Source of the DNA: Tillandsia leiboldiana | Taxonomy: Eukaryota > Streptophyta > Magnoliopsida > Poales > Bromeliaceae | Length of the DNA: 64,000 nt | Assembly (NCBI GenBank): GCA_029204045.2 | Contig: JAQNDB010000527.1 | Span: forward strand, 1-64,000 | Direction of reading: 5' to 3' | The notes under the pieces: generated by a model | Told to the model about the DNA's origin: nothing | What the model saw: only the letters and a program-made list of their open reading frames with translations | Database searches by the model: none | Shown: positions 20,285 to 30,353 of the stretch, piece by piece | Position numbering within the stretch: the stretch's first letter is position 1 | Layout of the letters: each line of letters starts with the position of its first letter | Program-made: the position numbers and the translations under genes

Positions 20285-20475
20285 TCGGCGCGTGGATTCG
20301 CGTGTCCTTGTGGATTCAAGGTTCAACCGCTCTCGTGGATTCGGAGCGAGGTACGTTCATGGATTCGAAGCGTGCTACTGGGTGAAGACCGTGGATTCGG
20401 TCGGACGTCGTGGACTCGACGTTGGACGCCGTGGATTCGGCGTTGGACGCAGATCGTGGATTCGAGACACGTTGC
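20285..20475 (+). ncRNA. Array of eight TGGATT-loop mini-hairpins
   Basis: Eight copies of the loop TGGATT (once TGGACT) are each flanked by different but complementary arms: GCGCG/CGCGT (G-U outermost), CCTTG/CAAGG, CGCTC+CG/CG+GAGCG with a bulged T, TTCG/CGAA, GACCG/CGGTC, ACGTCG/CGACGT, ACGCCG/CGGCGT and TCG/CGA with an outer CGC/GCG in other copies. In this copy the fourth hairpin lost one pair by G-to-A. Other copies: 29864-30050, 39484-39672, about 49056-49245, and 56188-56376. It lies in the transcribed leader, 300 bp before the primer site. Confidence 0.8.
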
Positions 20476-20771
20476 GGAACGAGCGGAGAAGATCAACTAG
20501 GAGCGTATGGTAAAAGGTTGAGTCGTCTGTGAGCACGTTAAATCACCTTGTACGTGTTTTAATTCTAGTGGATTTCACCGTGTTATCGGTCCCGTGGTTT
20601 TTTACTCCGGCTTGGAGTTTTTCCACGTAAAAATCTTGCGTGTTCATTTTTATTTCCGCATTGGGTTTTATTGCGCAATGATTTTTTGAGTGTTTATTGT
20701 TTACACCTATTCACCCCCCTCTAGGTGTTTTTTTCCCCTATTTAGATCCTTATTACATATAACCCAACAAG

Positions 20772-20783
20772 TGGTATCGGAGC
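20772..20783 (+). other. Primer binding site of copia 1
   Basis: TGGTATCGGAGC, two bases after the LTR; one mismatch to the usual initiator-Met complement TGGTATCAGAGC. Confidence 0.85.
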
Positions 20784-20802
20784 GGGAATAGGGTTGTAAA
20801 CA

Positions 20803-23800
20803 ATGGTTGAAGGTGGAAACATCAACAGACCCCCATTCTTCGATGGAACAAATTATGCGTACTGAAAAGTATGGATGAAAGCCTTTTTAATTTCCATCGA
20901 TGAACGGGTGTGGCAATCAATTGAATTAGGATGGTCTAATCCAACTGAATTTTTTGGTGATGTTCGCACCATCAAACCTAGGTCGAAATGGACCAAGGAA
21001 GAGTTAGATTCATCTTCTTACAATGGCAAGGGAATTAATGCTATTTTTAATGCCTTATCTCAAACTGAATTCTCTCGCGTCTCGGCATGTGAGACTGCGA
21101 AAGAAATCTGGAATGTTCTTCAGGTTACAGATGAGGGAACTAACCTCGTGAAGATTCAAAAGCTGCAAATGCTTATGAGCAGATTTGACTCCATTTTTAT
21201 GGCAGAAAATGAATCTTTCACGGACTACTATACACGATTGTAAGACATCGTAAACTCATGTGCTAACCTGGGAGAGAAGATTCCAGAATTTAAGGTTGTA
21301 AGAAAGATCTTAAGAACTCTTCCTGAACGATTTCGCCCAAAGGTTACAGCCATTGAAACTATTAAACACCCGGACGAAATGCGTGTAGAAGAATTAGTTG
21401 GTTCATTACAAACATATGAAATGACATTTACTACTAACTATTCTTCGAGAAAAGCATCCTCTTCTAAGTCTTCAGGTTATGCGTTGAAAACAACTAAGGA
21501 AGAAGACGCGGATACATCCTCCTCAGACGATGACGAGAACCTTTCTAGGGAGGACTTTGAGAAGCAACTCGCTCTCTTGACAAGGAAGTTTCGCCGCAAC
21601 TTTCGAAGGGGTAATTCAAGTAAATCTCCATCCTTCGGAAAGTCGAAGAAAGGCAAGGGTACTTCAAGTTACAAGTCAAGAAAGCAAGAGAACTTTTCAA
21701 AGGATAAGAAAAGTTCAGAGGGACAAGTCCAATGCTTCAAGTGCCGAGGATACGGCCATATCTCAACGGAGTGTCCAACCAAGTATCCGGCAAAGAAGAA
21801 GGCGATGCAAGTCGTCACTTGGGATGACAACTCAACGTCAAATGAGTCATCCTCAAGTGATGAAGAAGAAAGCGCAACGGCATTCCACGCGTCCACATCT
21901 TCACCATTCATGTGCTTAATGGCAAGTACATCCGAGTCATTGTCCAACTCCACTGTTGAAAAGAATGCAACGGACAATGAATCGGATGATTCGGAAGGTG
22001 AGGATTTTGCTTTAGCCTACCACAGACTTTTGAGGGATTCAAAGAAAGTGGCTAAGCAAAACAAGAGTTTGAGAGGGAGATTGCATGATCTCGAAGAAGA
22101 AGCAAAAAGGGCAACTTCTCTCTCAAACGCTCTTGAAGTGGAAAGGGAAAATCTGATAAAAGTAAATGTTTCCCTTCAAGAGTCCAATGAGCTTTTTGAG
22201 AAGGAACATACAAAACTGGTGGATAAAGCGGATCACTTCTCAAAGCTCTACAACGAGGCTCGACAGGATAACCTGGAAATGACAAAGACCATTTTTCAAC
22301 TCAAGGATGACTTGCAGCGTTTTTCATCAGGAAGGAGTAAGTTGGATAAGCTTCTTGGTCTTGGTCAATCAAACAAGTTCGGCCTCGGATACAATCGAAC
22401 TAAAGACGATTTTAGTTCGGTTGGGACAGTTTCCGTGCCCCAGTCGGTATCTCCTCCTCCGACACCGGAACTAACGACAAGCAACGACAACAAGCCTACT
22501 TCATCCTCCTCGGGATCGTCAAGTACTAAGGTATGTTTTCGTTGTGGTATTTTAGGGCACATAAGGAGAAATTGCAAGATGGGAGCCAAACGCTCAACTC
22601 AAGCACTTCTTGCAACGACTACCAAAAGGGCGCCTCCCCGGAAATCAAAGCAAAACTTTTCAAATAAAAAGAGCCTTGGTAGTTCACCGCGCAAGACGAC
22701 ATCATCAAGGAGCAGCAATCGATCTGACAAGACGCCTTCACCTAGGAGAATAACCTCACGACCATTACCGACACATACCAAAAAGGTTTGGGTGCGCAAA
22801 GGTGAAATTTACCTTTGTCTTGTTACTAATGTTTCCTTGCATGCATATGATAATTCGTCTTGGTATCTGGATAGCGGATGTTCCCGTCACATGACCGGTG
22901 ACAAAAATAGTTTTCAAAACTTTGAGAAAATCTCCGGAGGACTCGTTGTTTTCGGAGACGGTCGATCTTCCAAAATTGTTGGAAAAGGAACAGTAGCTAT
23001 TCCAGATGGCCCGATTTTGAAAAACGTGTTATTTGTTGATGGCCTTAAGACTAACCTCATTAGCATAAGCCAACTTTGCGACAATGGTTTTTCAGTTAAC
23101 TTTTCATCTGTTGAATGTGTTGTAACTGATAAGGACCATGTATTCTTTTTAAAGGGGGTTAGATCTGAAAACAATTGTTATGTTGTTCCTAGTAAAACTT
23201 CTGAAAATTGTAACTTAGCCTCTTTGAATAATGAAACACTTTGGCATGAAAGGCTAGGTCACATAAATTTTAAGGAACTTGCTAGAATTTCAAACAAAGA
23301 TGTGGTCAAGGGGGTTCCTAAACTTTCATTTGAACAAAACATTGTGTGCGGCGGTTGTCAAAAGGGAAAACAGTCCAGGACTGCACACAAGAACTTGAAC
23401 CACGTTGGTACAAAACGACCTTTGGAACTTTTACACATGGATTTAATGGGGCCAACTCGTCAACCATCTTTGGGAGGTAAATGGTATATTTTCTTATTGG
23501 TTGATGATTTCTCTCGGTATTCTTGGGTAGCATTTTTAAAAGAGAAAGCTGATACTTTTGATTCTTTTCACGAGATCTGCCATCGTATTATGATTGAAAA
23601 GAATGAAAAGATCATTCGTGTTAGAAGTGATAGAGGTGGAGAATTCGTTAACTCCAAATTCATTGACTTTTGCACTTCAAACGGTATTAAGCATGAATTC
23701 TCAGCACCCTATACACCTCAACAGAATGGTGTTGTCGAGCAAAAAAACAGGGTTGTTCAAGAGATGGCACGTGTTATGCTTCACAGCCGGAATTTACCGC

Positions 23801-24072
23801 TACATTTTTGGGCTGAAGCTGTGAACACTGCAATCTATGTAATTAATCGAGTTTATTTGCGCCCGGGAACGTTAAATACACCATATGAACTATGGTGTGG
23901 TAGAAAACCCAACATCAAATATTTTCGCATCTTCGGGAGTCGGTGTTACATTTTACGTGACCGTGAAAATCTTGGAAAGTTTGACTCTCGAAGTGACGAA
24001 GGGATTTTTTGGGGTATTCTACAAATAGTAGAGCATATCGGGTATTTAACTTGGAATCTTAGACGATCGTAG
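20803..24072 (+). pseudogene. gag-pol: Copia 1 gag, protease and integrase (broken)
   Basis: The start ATG at 20803 aligns with copia 2 (40000). Stops interrupt gag: TGA at 20863-20865 (TGG in copia 2) and TAA at 21241-21243 (CAA in copia 2). After that a frame from Met 21379 is open to 24072. It has zinc knuckle CFKCRGYGHISTEC, a coiled coil, knuckle CFRCGILGHIRRNC, protease WYLDSGCSRHMTG, and integrase HHCC plus D,D,E motifs (HMDLMGP, RSDRGGEF, PQQNGVVEQKNR). The residue after the catalytic Glu is Q where copia 2 has R. The frame leaves the RT frame at a T run near 24003, as in copia 2. Confidence 0.9.
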
Positions 24073-24098
24073 AATCGATAAATGTTAAAGTAGATGAA

Positions 24099-25919
24099 GC
24101 TTTTCACTTTGCACCTGAAAAATCTACCCTCGATATCTCTCTAGATGACGATACACCTGCCATTGCATCTTCTCATGATAATACTTCCAATATTAATGAT
24201 GCATCTAATGGTTCTTCAAGTTTATCTGATGTGCAGGAATCGTCTAATGTACCTCCGAGTACTCCGTTACCTCAAACTTTACGCATCTCCAAGGATCATC
24301 CTGAATCAAACATCATTGGAGACCCACAAGAAGGAGTTAGAACTCGGAGGCAGTTGGTTTGTGGATTCGCTTGCTACGTATCTTTAATCGAACCAAAGAA
24401 TATAGATGAAGCTCTTCAGGATGACTACTGGATTAAAGCAATGCAGGAAGAGCTCCATCAATTTGAGCGAAACAAAGTCTGGGAATTAACGAAGCCTCCA
24501 AAGCAACACAATGTGATAGGTACCAAATGGATTTTCAAGAATAAGAAAAATGAGGATGGTACTATCATCAGGAACAAGGCACGATTAGTTGCTCAAGGCT
24601 ACTCTCAAGTAGAAGGTATAGACTTTGATGAAACTTTCGCCCCTGTAGCTAGACTCGAGTCCATTCGTATACTATTTGCTATTGCTTGTCATTTTAAAAT
24701 CAAATTATTTCAAATGGACGTTAAGAGCGCGTTTCTAAATGGGTTTTTAAATGAGGAAGTTTATGTGGCTCAACCGAAAGGTTTTGTAGACCATAAACAA
24801 CCTAACCATGTTTTTCGGTTGAAAAAGGCTCTTTACGGTCTGAAACAAGCACCGCGAGCATGGTACGAAAGGTTGACAAAGCACCTTTTGGAGAAGGGCT
24901 ATATTTGAGGGGGAGCTGACAGGACTCTCTTTGTGAAGCATTATCAAAACAATTTCATTGTAGCACAAATCTATGTCGATGACATTGTATTTGGCGCAAC
25001 AAGAGATAATGATGCTTCTAAATTCGCGGAGACCATGGAAAGCGAATTTGAGATGTCCATGATGGGCGAATTGACTTATTTTCTTGGATTGCAAATTAAA
25101 CAAAATGATGAAGGTATTCACTTGTGTCAATCCAAGTATGCAATGGAGTTGGTTAAAAAGTTTGACTTAGAAAATTCGAAGGATTTTCCGACTCCAATGG
25201 GAACTAGCCACAAGGGACTTGGAAGTGAATCACATAGTGAGAATGTAGACGAGAAACTGTATCGAAGTATGATTGGAAGTCTACTTTACCTCACGGCTAG
25301 TCGCCCGGATATATCCTTTAGTGTTGGGATTTGCGCGAGATATCAATCAACACCAAAGGAGGTTCACCTGAAAGCGGTGAAAAGGATCATCCGGTACATC
25401 AAAGGATCAATTAATTTCGGAATTTGGTATCCTATGGGAAATAGTTTGGATATTGTTGGATACTCAGATGCCGATTGGGCAGGATCAGTGGATGATCGGA
25501 AAAGCACGAGTGGTGCATGCTTCTATCTTGGCCATTGCCTTGTTGCATGGCACAGTAAAAAGCAGAATTGCATAGCACTCTCGACTGCCGAAGCGGAATA
25601 CATTTCAGCGGGTAGTTGTTCAACCCAACTCATTTGGATGAAAAGTGTGTTGAGCGACTTCCGGATTTCAGCAACTTCGGTAACAATTCTTTGTGACAAC
25701 ACTAGTGCTATAAACATTTCCAAAAACCCTGTGTTGCACTCTAGAACAAAACACATTGAACTTAGATATCATTTTCTTAGAGAGCTAGTTGAATCAAATA
25801 CTCTTCAACTTTCATATATTTCAACTGAAGATCAATTAGCTGACATTTTAACAAAACCTTTGGATCAAAAACGTTTTATTCATTTGCGTAAAGCAATTGG
25901 AATGCTTTCCTTGAAATAA
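24099..25919 (+). pseudogene. pol: Copia 1 reverse transcriptase and RNase H (broken)
   Basis: The frame is clearly readable from about 24231: RT palm motifs QMDVKSAFLNGFL and YVDDIVFG, then copia RNase H with YSDADWAGSVDDRKSTSG, STAEAEYISAG, HIELRYHF and LADILTKPLD. It is broken by TGA at 24906-24908 where copia 2 has CGA, between the LYGLKQAPRAWY block and the YVDD motif. The product would lack a complete RT. The upstream part 24099-24230 is the acidic linker after the integrase. Confidence 0.9.
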
Positions 25920-26853
25920 ACTTCCTTTTGAAACTTTTGCTTAGGTTAGGTTTTGTTTTTGTGTTTTTGTTCTTTATCTATGTTTATACATAGTACATTA
26001 ATTGAGCATGTGTATTATTGACTTTACTTGCATCCTTTGATATAATTAGAAATTTATTATGCTTTAGATATCATAATAATTCAGTTGATGCATTGATCAT
26101 TTATTTAAATTAAACCATTTTTAATTGATCAAAGTCAATTTCTCTCTCAATGATCTCTTGGTATTGTTTTTATCTTATTTGACTATTTAGTTGAGTATGA
26201 ATTCGAGATCAATCCTTGGTTGAATACTTTATATCTTAAATTAATTGATAGCCAATTGAGGGGGAGTCAAAGAAAAGTAAAATACTTAAAAGATGTGGAA
26301 AGAGTTACATCCCAATGAGGAGTGTGAAAACTACCACCACATGGAGGAAAGAGCTACCACCTCGGTCGTCCGAGTACTGTGTGCAGCTACCACATGTATA
26401 CCAAGCATGGTTGTTCAATTTTTGATTAAGTAAAATGCATATTGAGATACTTGACTCTGTCAAATTTCAAGGTTGGTATAAGGTGGGTTTTTAAAGAAAG
26501 ATGCTCAAAGAGCCACTCCTTCAACAGATTGACTAGATACATTATATAATTTATTTGGGATTTCAAACATCTATTGATCTTGGTAATTCATTTTCTTTAC
26601 CATTTTAATGATTTGATAAACGCCACACTCATAAGATCATGATGGATGTGTTTGAACTTGATCAACTTTAAAAGTTTTAATTTCTATAAATTGTCATGTC
26701 ATTATTTGAATGTTATTGATAGATTTAACATAATTTATTTCTCTTGACATGAAACGATGACTTTTGTTTAAAGTTGATGTGCTAAAATGCTTACATACTT
26801 TTTCTGGATTTTATGGATTTTTTCTAAATTTTTCTGAAGAAAAAGTTGCAGCT
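25920..26853 (+). other. Copia 1 spacer after pol
   Basis: AT-rich, no ORF of note. It holds a purine tract TTGAGGGGGAGTCAAAG at about 26256 and a short block of CTACCAC repeats (about 26330-26395). It separates pol from the internal promoter. Confidence 0.6.
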
Positions 26854-26965
26854 GATCCGGATCGGGTTAAGTGATCCGGATCCCGAACGCAGGCTTCTTC
26901 CTGCGGCTAGCCGATCCGGATCGAAATCTCGATCCGATCCGGATCACGGCTAGGGTTTTTATAAG
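26854..26965 (+). promoter_or_regulatory. Putative internal promoter of copia 1
   Basis: Four GATCCGGATC palindromes (26854, 26873, 26913, 26936) in two pairs repeat the LTR U3 spacing (19 and 23 bp within pairs, 59 bp between pairs, CCCGAAC after the second). They are followed by TAGGGTTTTTATAAG with a TATA-like core at 26956-26965. This mirrors the LTR promoter (palindromes, TAGGGTTT, TATA) and stands ahead of an intron and ORF. Promoter function is inferred. Confidence 0.65.
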
Positions 26966-27082
26966 AACAAGAGGGTTTTGATTCCTTTTACCTTAATCTT
27001 TTGTTCTCAAGTCTCTAGAGGTGTTCTCTCTCTAGAATTCTTGCACCTTGGAGCTTTCCTAACCCAAGTTCTTCAAATCCAA

Positions 27083-27466
27083 GTAAGTTTTATTGATCAA
27101 AATCTCGTTTTTCACAGGTTTTCTCTATTTTCTTCAAAACGTGATGAGATTTTTTTATCTTTTTCGTTTGTGAATGGTTTTTGGTCAAATTTCTTTTGAA
27201 ATAAGAACTCTGGGTAGATTAGTTTTGATTATATGCTAGGTATTCTCCTGATTAACGAATTTTTGGGCTTCGATTTCTGAAAATTCTGTTTTAGGGCATA
27301 TAATGGGAATTTTCCAAAATCATGCAATTGATCTAGTTTTAAAATTCCTTTTGCAAAACTAATTTGATTCTTAGTCTCTCTACATGATTATGATTGTTTG
27401 GGTACAATTTTTCAAATTTTTGAAAATTAACAATTTTTTCATGTGTTCTTGAGTTGGTCTTCACAG
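27083..27466 (+). other. Probable 5'-UTR intron before the copia extra ORF
   Basis: GTAAGT donor at 27083 and TTCACAG acceptor ending at 27466 enclose 384 bp of T-rich sequence with no start-codon-led long ORF; the ORF ATG follows 25 bp later. Donor and acceptor are intact in all copies (46281-46664, 53405-53788). Another acceptor-like CACAG ends at 27117. Confidence 0.55.
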
Positions 27467-27491
27467 GATACATTTTTCACTAGCGATCAAA

Positions 27492-28277
27492 ATGGTGATC
27501 ACATGGATTATTTTCCTACTTGCTGCCATGGTTCATGTCAAGGATACTGCCAAGCCCAAGAGGGCCAAGAAAGCGAAGAATACTAAGGATGATTCCGATA
27601 CAGAATCTGAAACAGAATCGATCGATTGGGATGAGCTTCAAGTTGAAGCAACAGCTCCCACTGCTTCAAAGGGAAAGGCGCCTGCGGAAACGTCAAAGGC
27701 TCCTCCTACTGCTGCTGAAAAGGGCAAAGCTCCCATGGAAGAAACTTCTGGGAAGACAAAAAGAAAAAGACTTGCTCGACGACTTGGACGAGCTCGGGGT
27801 ATTGAAATAAATGAAACAGGTCAAGCAAAAACAAAGGATACTCCTCAAACTGAAACTGAGTCTGAAGACGATTGGGACACATTTCTTGATGAAGTACAAC
27901 AAGGTATTGATGAAGAAAATAAGGTTTACCTAAAGAGCAAGAAGCTGACAAAGTCTTCCACAAGGAAAAAGAATGTGCCAAGCAATGAACCTCTTGACAA
28001 TTCACACTCTTTGCCAAGAAGATCTCCTCGGAATGAAGGACAGACTGCTCCGTCAATTGTCACACAACGTTCTTCAAATTCCAGAAGAATTGACCAAAAG
28101 GGAAACCTGGAGTCTTCCATCAAACAAGAGCAAGACAAAATGGCTCTAGGACTCAGAAAGATGTCCAAGGATATACATCAGATGAAACAAGAGTGTTCTA
28201 CGATTTCGGGATTGCTTAAAGGAATCTTGAAGAAACTAGGCTGCACGAGCTCTGAAGACTCTGACTCAGATGATTGA
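27492..28277 (+). CDS. Copia 1 extra ORF after pol (env-position protein, unknown)
   Basis: The only intact copy, 261 residues. Residues 2-15 are hydrophobic (VITWIIFLLAAMVH) and could be a signal or membrane segment, though the second Met (residue 13) could be the true start. The rest is highly charged: a Lys/Arg cluster (KPKRAKKAKN), acidic stretches (DSDTESETES), Pro/Ala/Lys linkers, and a helical C-terminus with heptad-like spacing ending SSEDSDSDD. I recognise no domain. The place between RNase H and the 3' LTR is that of the env-like ORF of SIRE elements, but there is no envelope signature. Copies 2 and 3 carry a stop. Confidence 0.65.
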   Translation: MVITWIIFLLAAMVHVKDTAKPKRAKKAKNTKDDSDTESETESIDWDELQVEATAPTASKGKAPAETSKAPPTAAEKGKAPMEETSGKTKRKRLARRLGRARGIEINETGQAKTKDTPQTETESEDDWDTFLDEVQQGIDEENKVYLKSKKLTKSSTRKKNVPSNEPLDNSHSLPRRSPRNEGQTAPSIVTQRSSNSRRIDQKGNLESSIKQEQDKMALGLRKMSKDIHQMKQECSTISGLLKGILKKLGCTSSEDSDSDD

Positions 28278-29006
28278 GTGGTCCTCAAACTTTTGTTGTG
28301 TTCAGATCTTAATCTTTTTGTGCAGGCTTTTACCTTCTTAGATTTTAGTTTAGTTTTTAGGACTTACTCTTAGTTCTAGTTCTTACATTTCCTTACATTT
28401 TTGAAATTTTTAACTGTCCTTAAATTTTTGTAATTTTGGCTTAGTTTGTGACAAAAAGGGGGAGAGAGTTTAGAGAGAACTTGAACAATGATGGTGTGAA
28501 AACTGTGTGAATGTGTGAACATCAAGGTAAGTATCACTTCAACTTCAACTTTGGTTTTTTTTTATCTTGTGATTTGTTGCATATTCCTACTAACTATTCG
28601 ACTAACTATTTGGGCATGTAATATGACTAACAAGTTGATGTTGGACTAACACTTTGTGACATTTGGTTTTTGAATGCATAGAAGATATGTTGGTTTTTGA
28701 CTATAACTCTCTTACATATCTGAATTCTCAAATGTCATGACGATCAGATAAACTCTATCTCTGTACTTGGTTTTGTATGTTTCAATTCTTGAGGTATCTA
28801 ACGATTCTTTTTGTCAAGAATGATTTCTTTGTGCAGAGAGTACAGATGTCTAAGTCTAGAGTCTGTTTTAGGAGTTTATCTCATGTTTTTAAAATTTTTG
28901 GATCTCCATTGTAAATTTTTGTTGTATGGTGATAGCAACAAAAATATCTTTTTGAATTTTCTTTAGTGGATTTGTGTTTTGTCACGAAACCGCCAAAAGG
29001 GGAGAT
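28278..29006 (+). other. Copia 1 3' untranslated region and polypurine tracts
   Basis: Non-coding, AT-rich. A purine tract ACAAAAAGGGGGAGAGAG is at about 28451, and the tract used for priming, CCAAAAGGGGAGA, lies at 28993-29005 against the 3' LTR. A GTAAGT occurs at about 28525. Multiple purine tracts are a reported feature of SIRE-type elements, as far as I recall. Confidence 0.7.
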
Positions 29007-30348
29007 TGTTACGGATTTTGAGTTGGCGTAATTTCGTGAAAGGTTCAAGTCTTGAAGATTGAAGGTGAAGAAGGTTGGATCATTTAACTCAATCTCAAGA
29101 AAGAAGAATTCAAAAGGATCAGGTATGTTTAATTAAAGATTTTTGGTGATCCGAATACTTCTTGTAGTGTAGAAACACCTGGAAGAATTTTTCATTGCAT
29201 AAAAATCAAAAACTGGACATGGGACATGTTCAGGATCGGGATCAGACATTCCAATCCGGATCCCGAAGGGTGTTCGTTCATACACTGGTTCAATCCGGAT
29301 CGCAGCATCTCATGATCTGGATCCCGAACACTAGTTTTACCTTTTTACTTGCACGATCCGGATCAGGATTTGCAATCCGGATCCCGAACGTTGATGTTTG
29401 GTGAAACTATATGAACGATCCGGATCAGCCATTTCGATCCGGATCCCGAACTATTGTTTTTCTGGAAACCGTCTTTCTTGCTACTGCAATCCGGATCGCC
29501 GAAATCCGATCCGGATCGCCGTCCGTAAAATTTCCAGAAATGGTAGGTTTTTGATTCTTATCTCCTTCCTAGGGTTTCTAACCTATAAATAGACCCTATG
29601 ATTCTTTTTCTAGGGTTAAGGAAAATAGCCGTCATTATCAAATATCATCTTATACGGCCTAAGTCCACATATAGAGAAGAAAGGAAATACTAGATTTAAT
29701 TCTATGTTTCTTCATCTATAGTTGATTGATTTGATTCTAGGTTTTCATACTCAGATTTTGAGTAGAATCAAATCAATGAATACTTAGATGGTATTTCCGA
29801 TCTATTTCTAATCTAAGTATTCGGCGGATCATCACCACCCAAAAACAACGATTTCCCCAAAAATCAACGCGTGGATTCGCGTGTCCTTGTGGATTCAAGG
29901 TTCAACCGCTCTCGTGGATTCGGAGCGAGGTACGTTCGTGGATTCGAAGCGTGCTACTGGGTGAAGACTGTGGATTCGGTCGGACGTCGTGGACTCGACG
30001 TTGGACGCCGTGGATTCGGCGTTGGACGCAGATCGTGGATTCGAGATGCGTTGCGGAACGAGCGGAGAAGATCAACTAGGAGCGTATGGTAAAAGGTTGA
30101 GTCGTCTGTGAGTACGTTAAATCACCTTGTACGTGTTTTAATTCTAGTGGATTTCACCGTGTTATCGGTCCCGTGGTTTTTTACTCCGGCTTGGAGTTTT
30201 TCCACGTAAAAATCTTGCGTGTTCATTTTTATTTCCGCATTGGGTTTTATTGCGCAATAATTTTTTGAGTGTTTATTGTTTACACCTATTCACCCCCCTC
30301 TAGGTGTTTTTTTCCCCTATTTAGATCCTTATTACATATAACCCAACA
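29007..30348 (+). repeat. Copia 1 3' LTR
   Basis: 1342 bp, the same layout as the 5' LTR. Differences are mostly C/T or G/A. The first palindrome is mutated (ATCGGGATC). In the fifth mini-hairpin a C-to-T change leaves a G-U pair. Confidence 0.93.
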
Positions 30349-30353
30349 CGCTG
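30349..30353. repeat. Target-site duplication of copia 1, right
   Basis: CGCTG, matching 19422-19426. Confidence 0.93.

Larger units (their letters stand above)
19427..20769 (+). repeat. Copia 1 5' LTR
   Basis: 1343 bp. In order: short U3 start, paired-palindrome array (19654-19937), TATA box (20004-20011), two large inverted repeats (20146-20243), eight TGGATT-loop mini-hairpins (20285-20475), then AT-rich U5 to CCCAACA. No coding content. Confidence 0.93.
19427..30348 (+). mobile_element. Copia 1: SIRE-type Ty1/copia retrotransposon
   Basis: A complete 10.9-kb plus-strand element with LTRs 19427-20769 and 29007-30348 (TGTTACGG...CCCAACA), a Met-type primer site, gag-PR-INT, RT-RNase H, an extra ORF after pol and a polypurine tract. 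Integrase before RT and the SADWAGS-type RNase H are copia features; the long gag with two knuckles and a coiled coil, and the post-pol ORF, suggest the SIRE lineage. By eye the LTRs differ at about a dozen sites (about 1 percent). Gag and RT carry stop codons. It splits gag from protease of family C unit 1. Confidence 0.93.
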
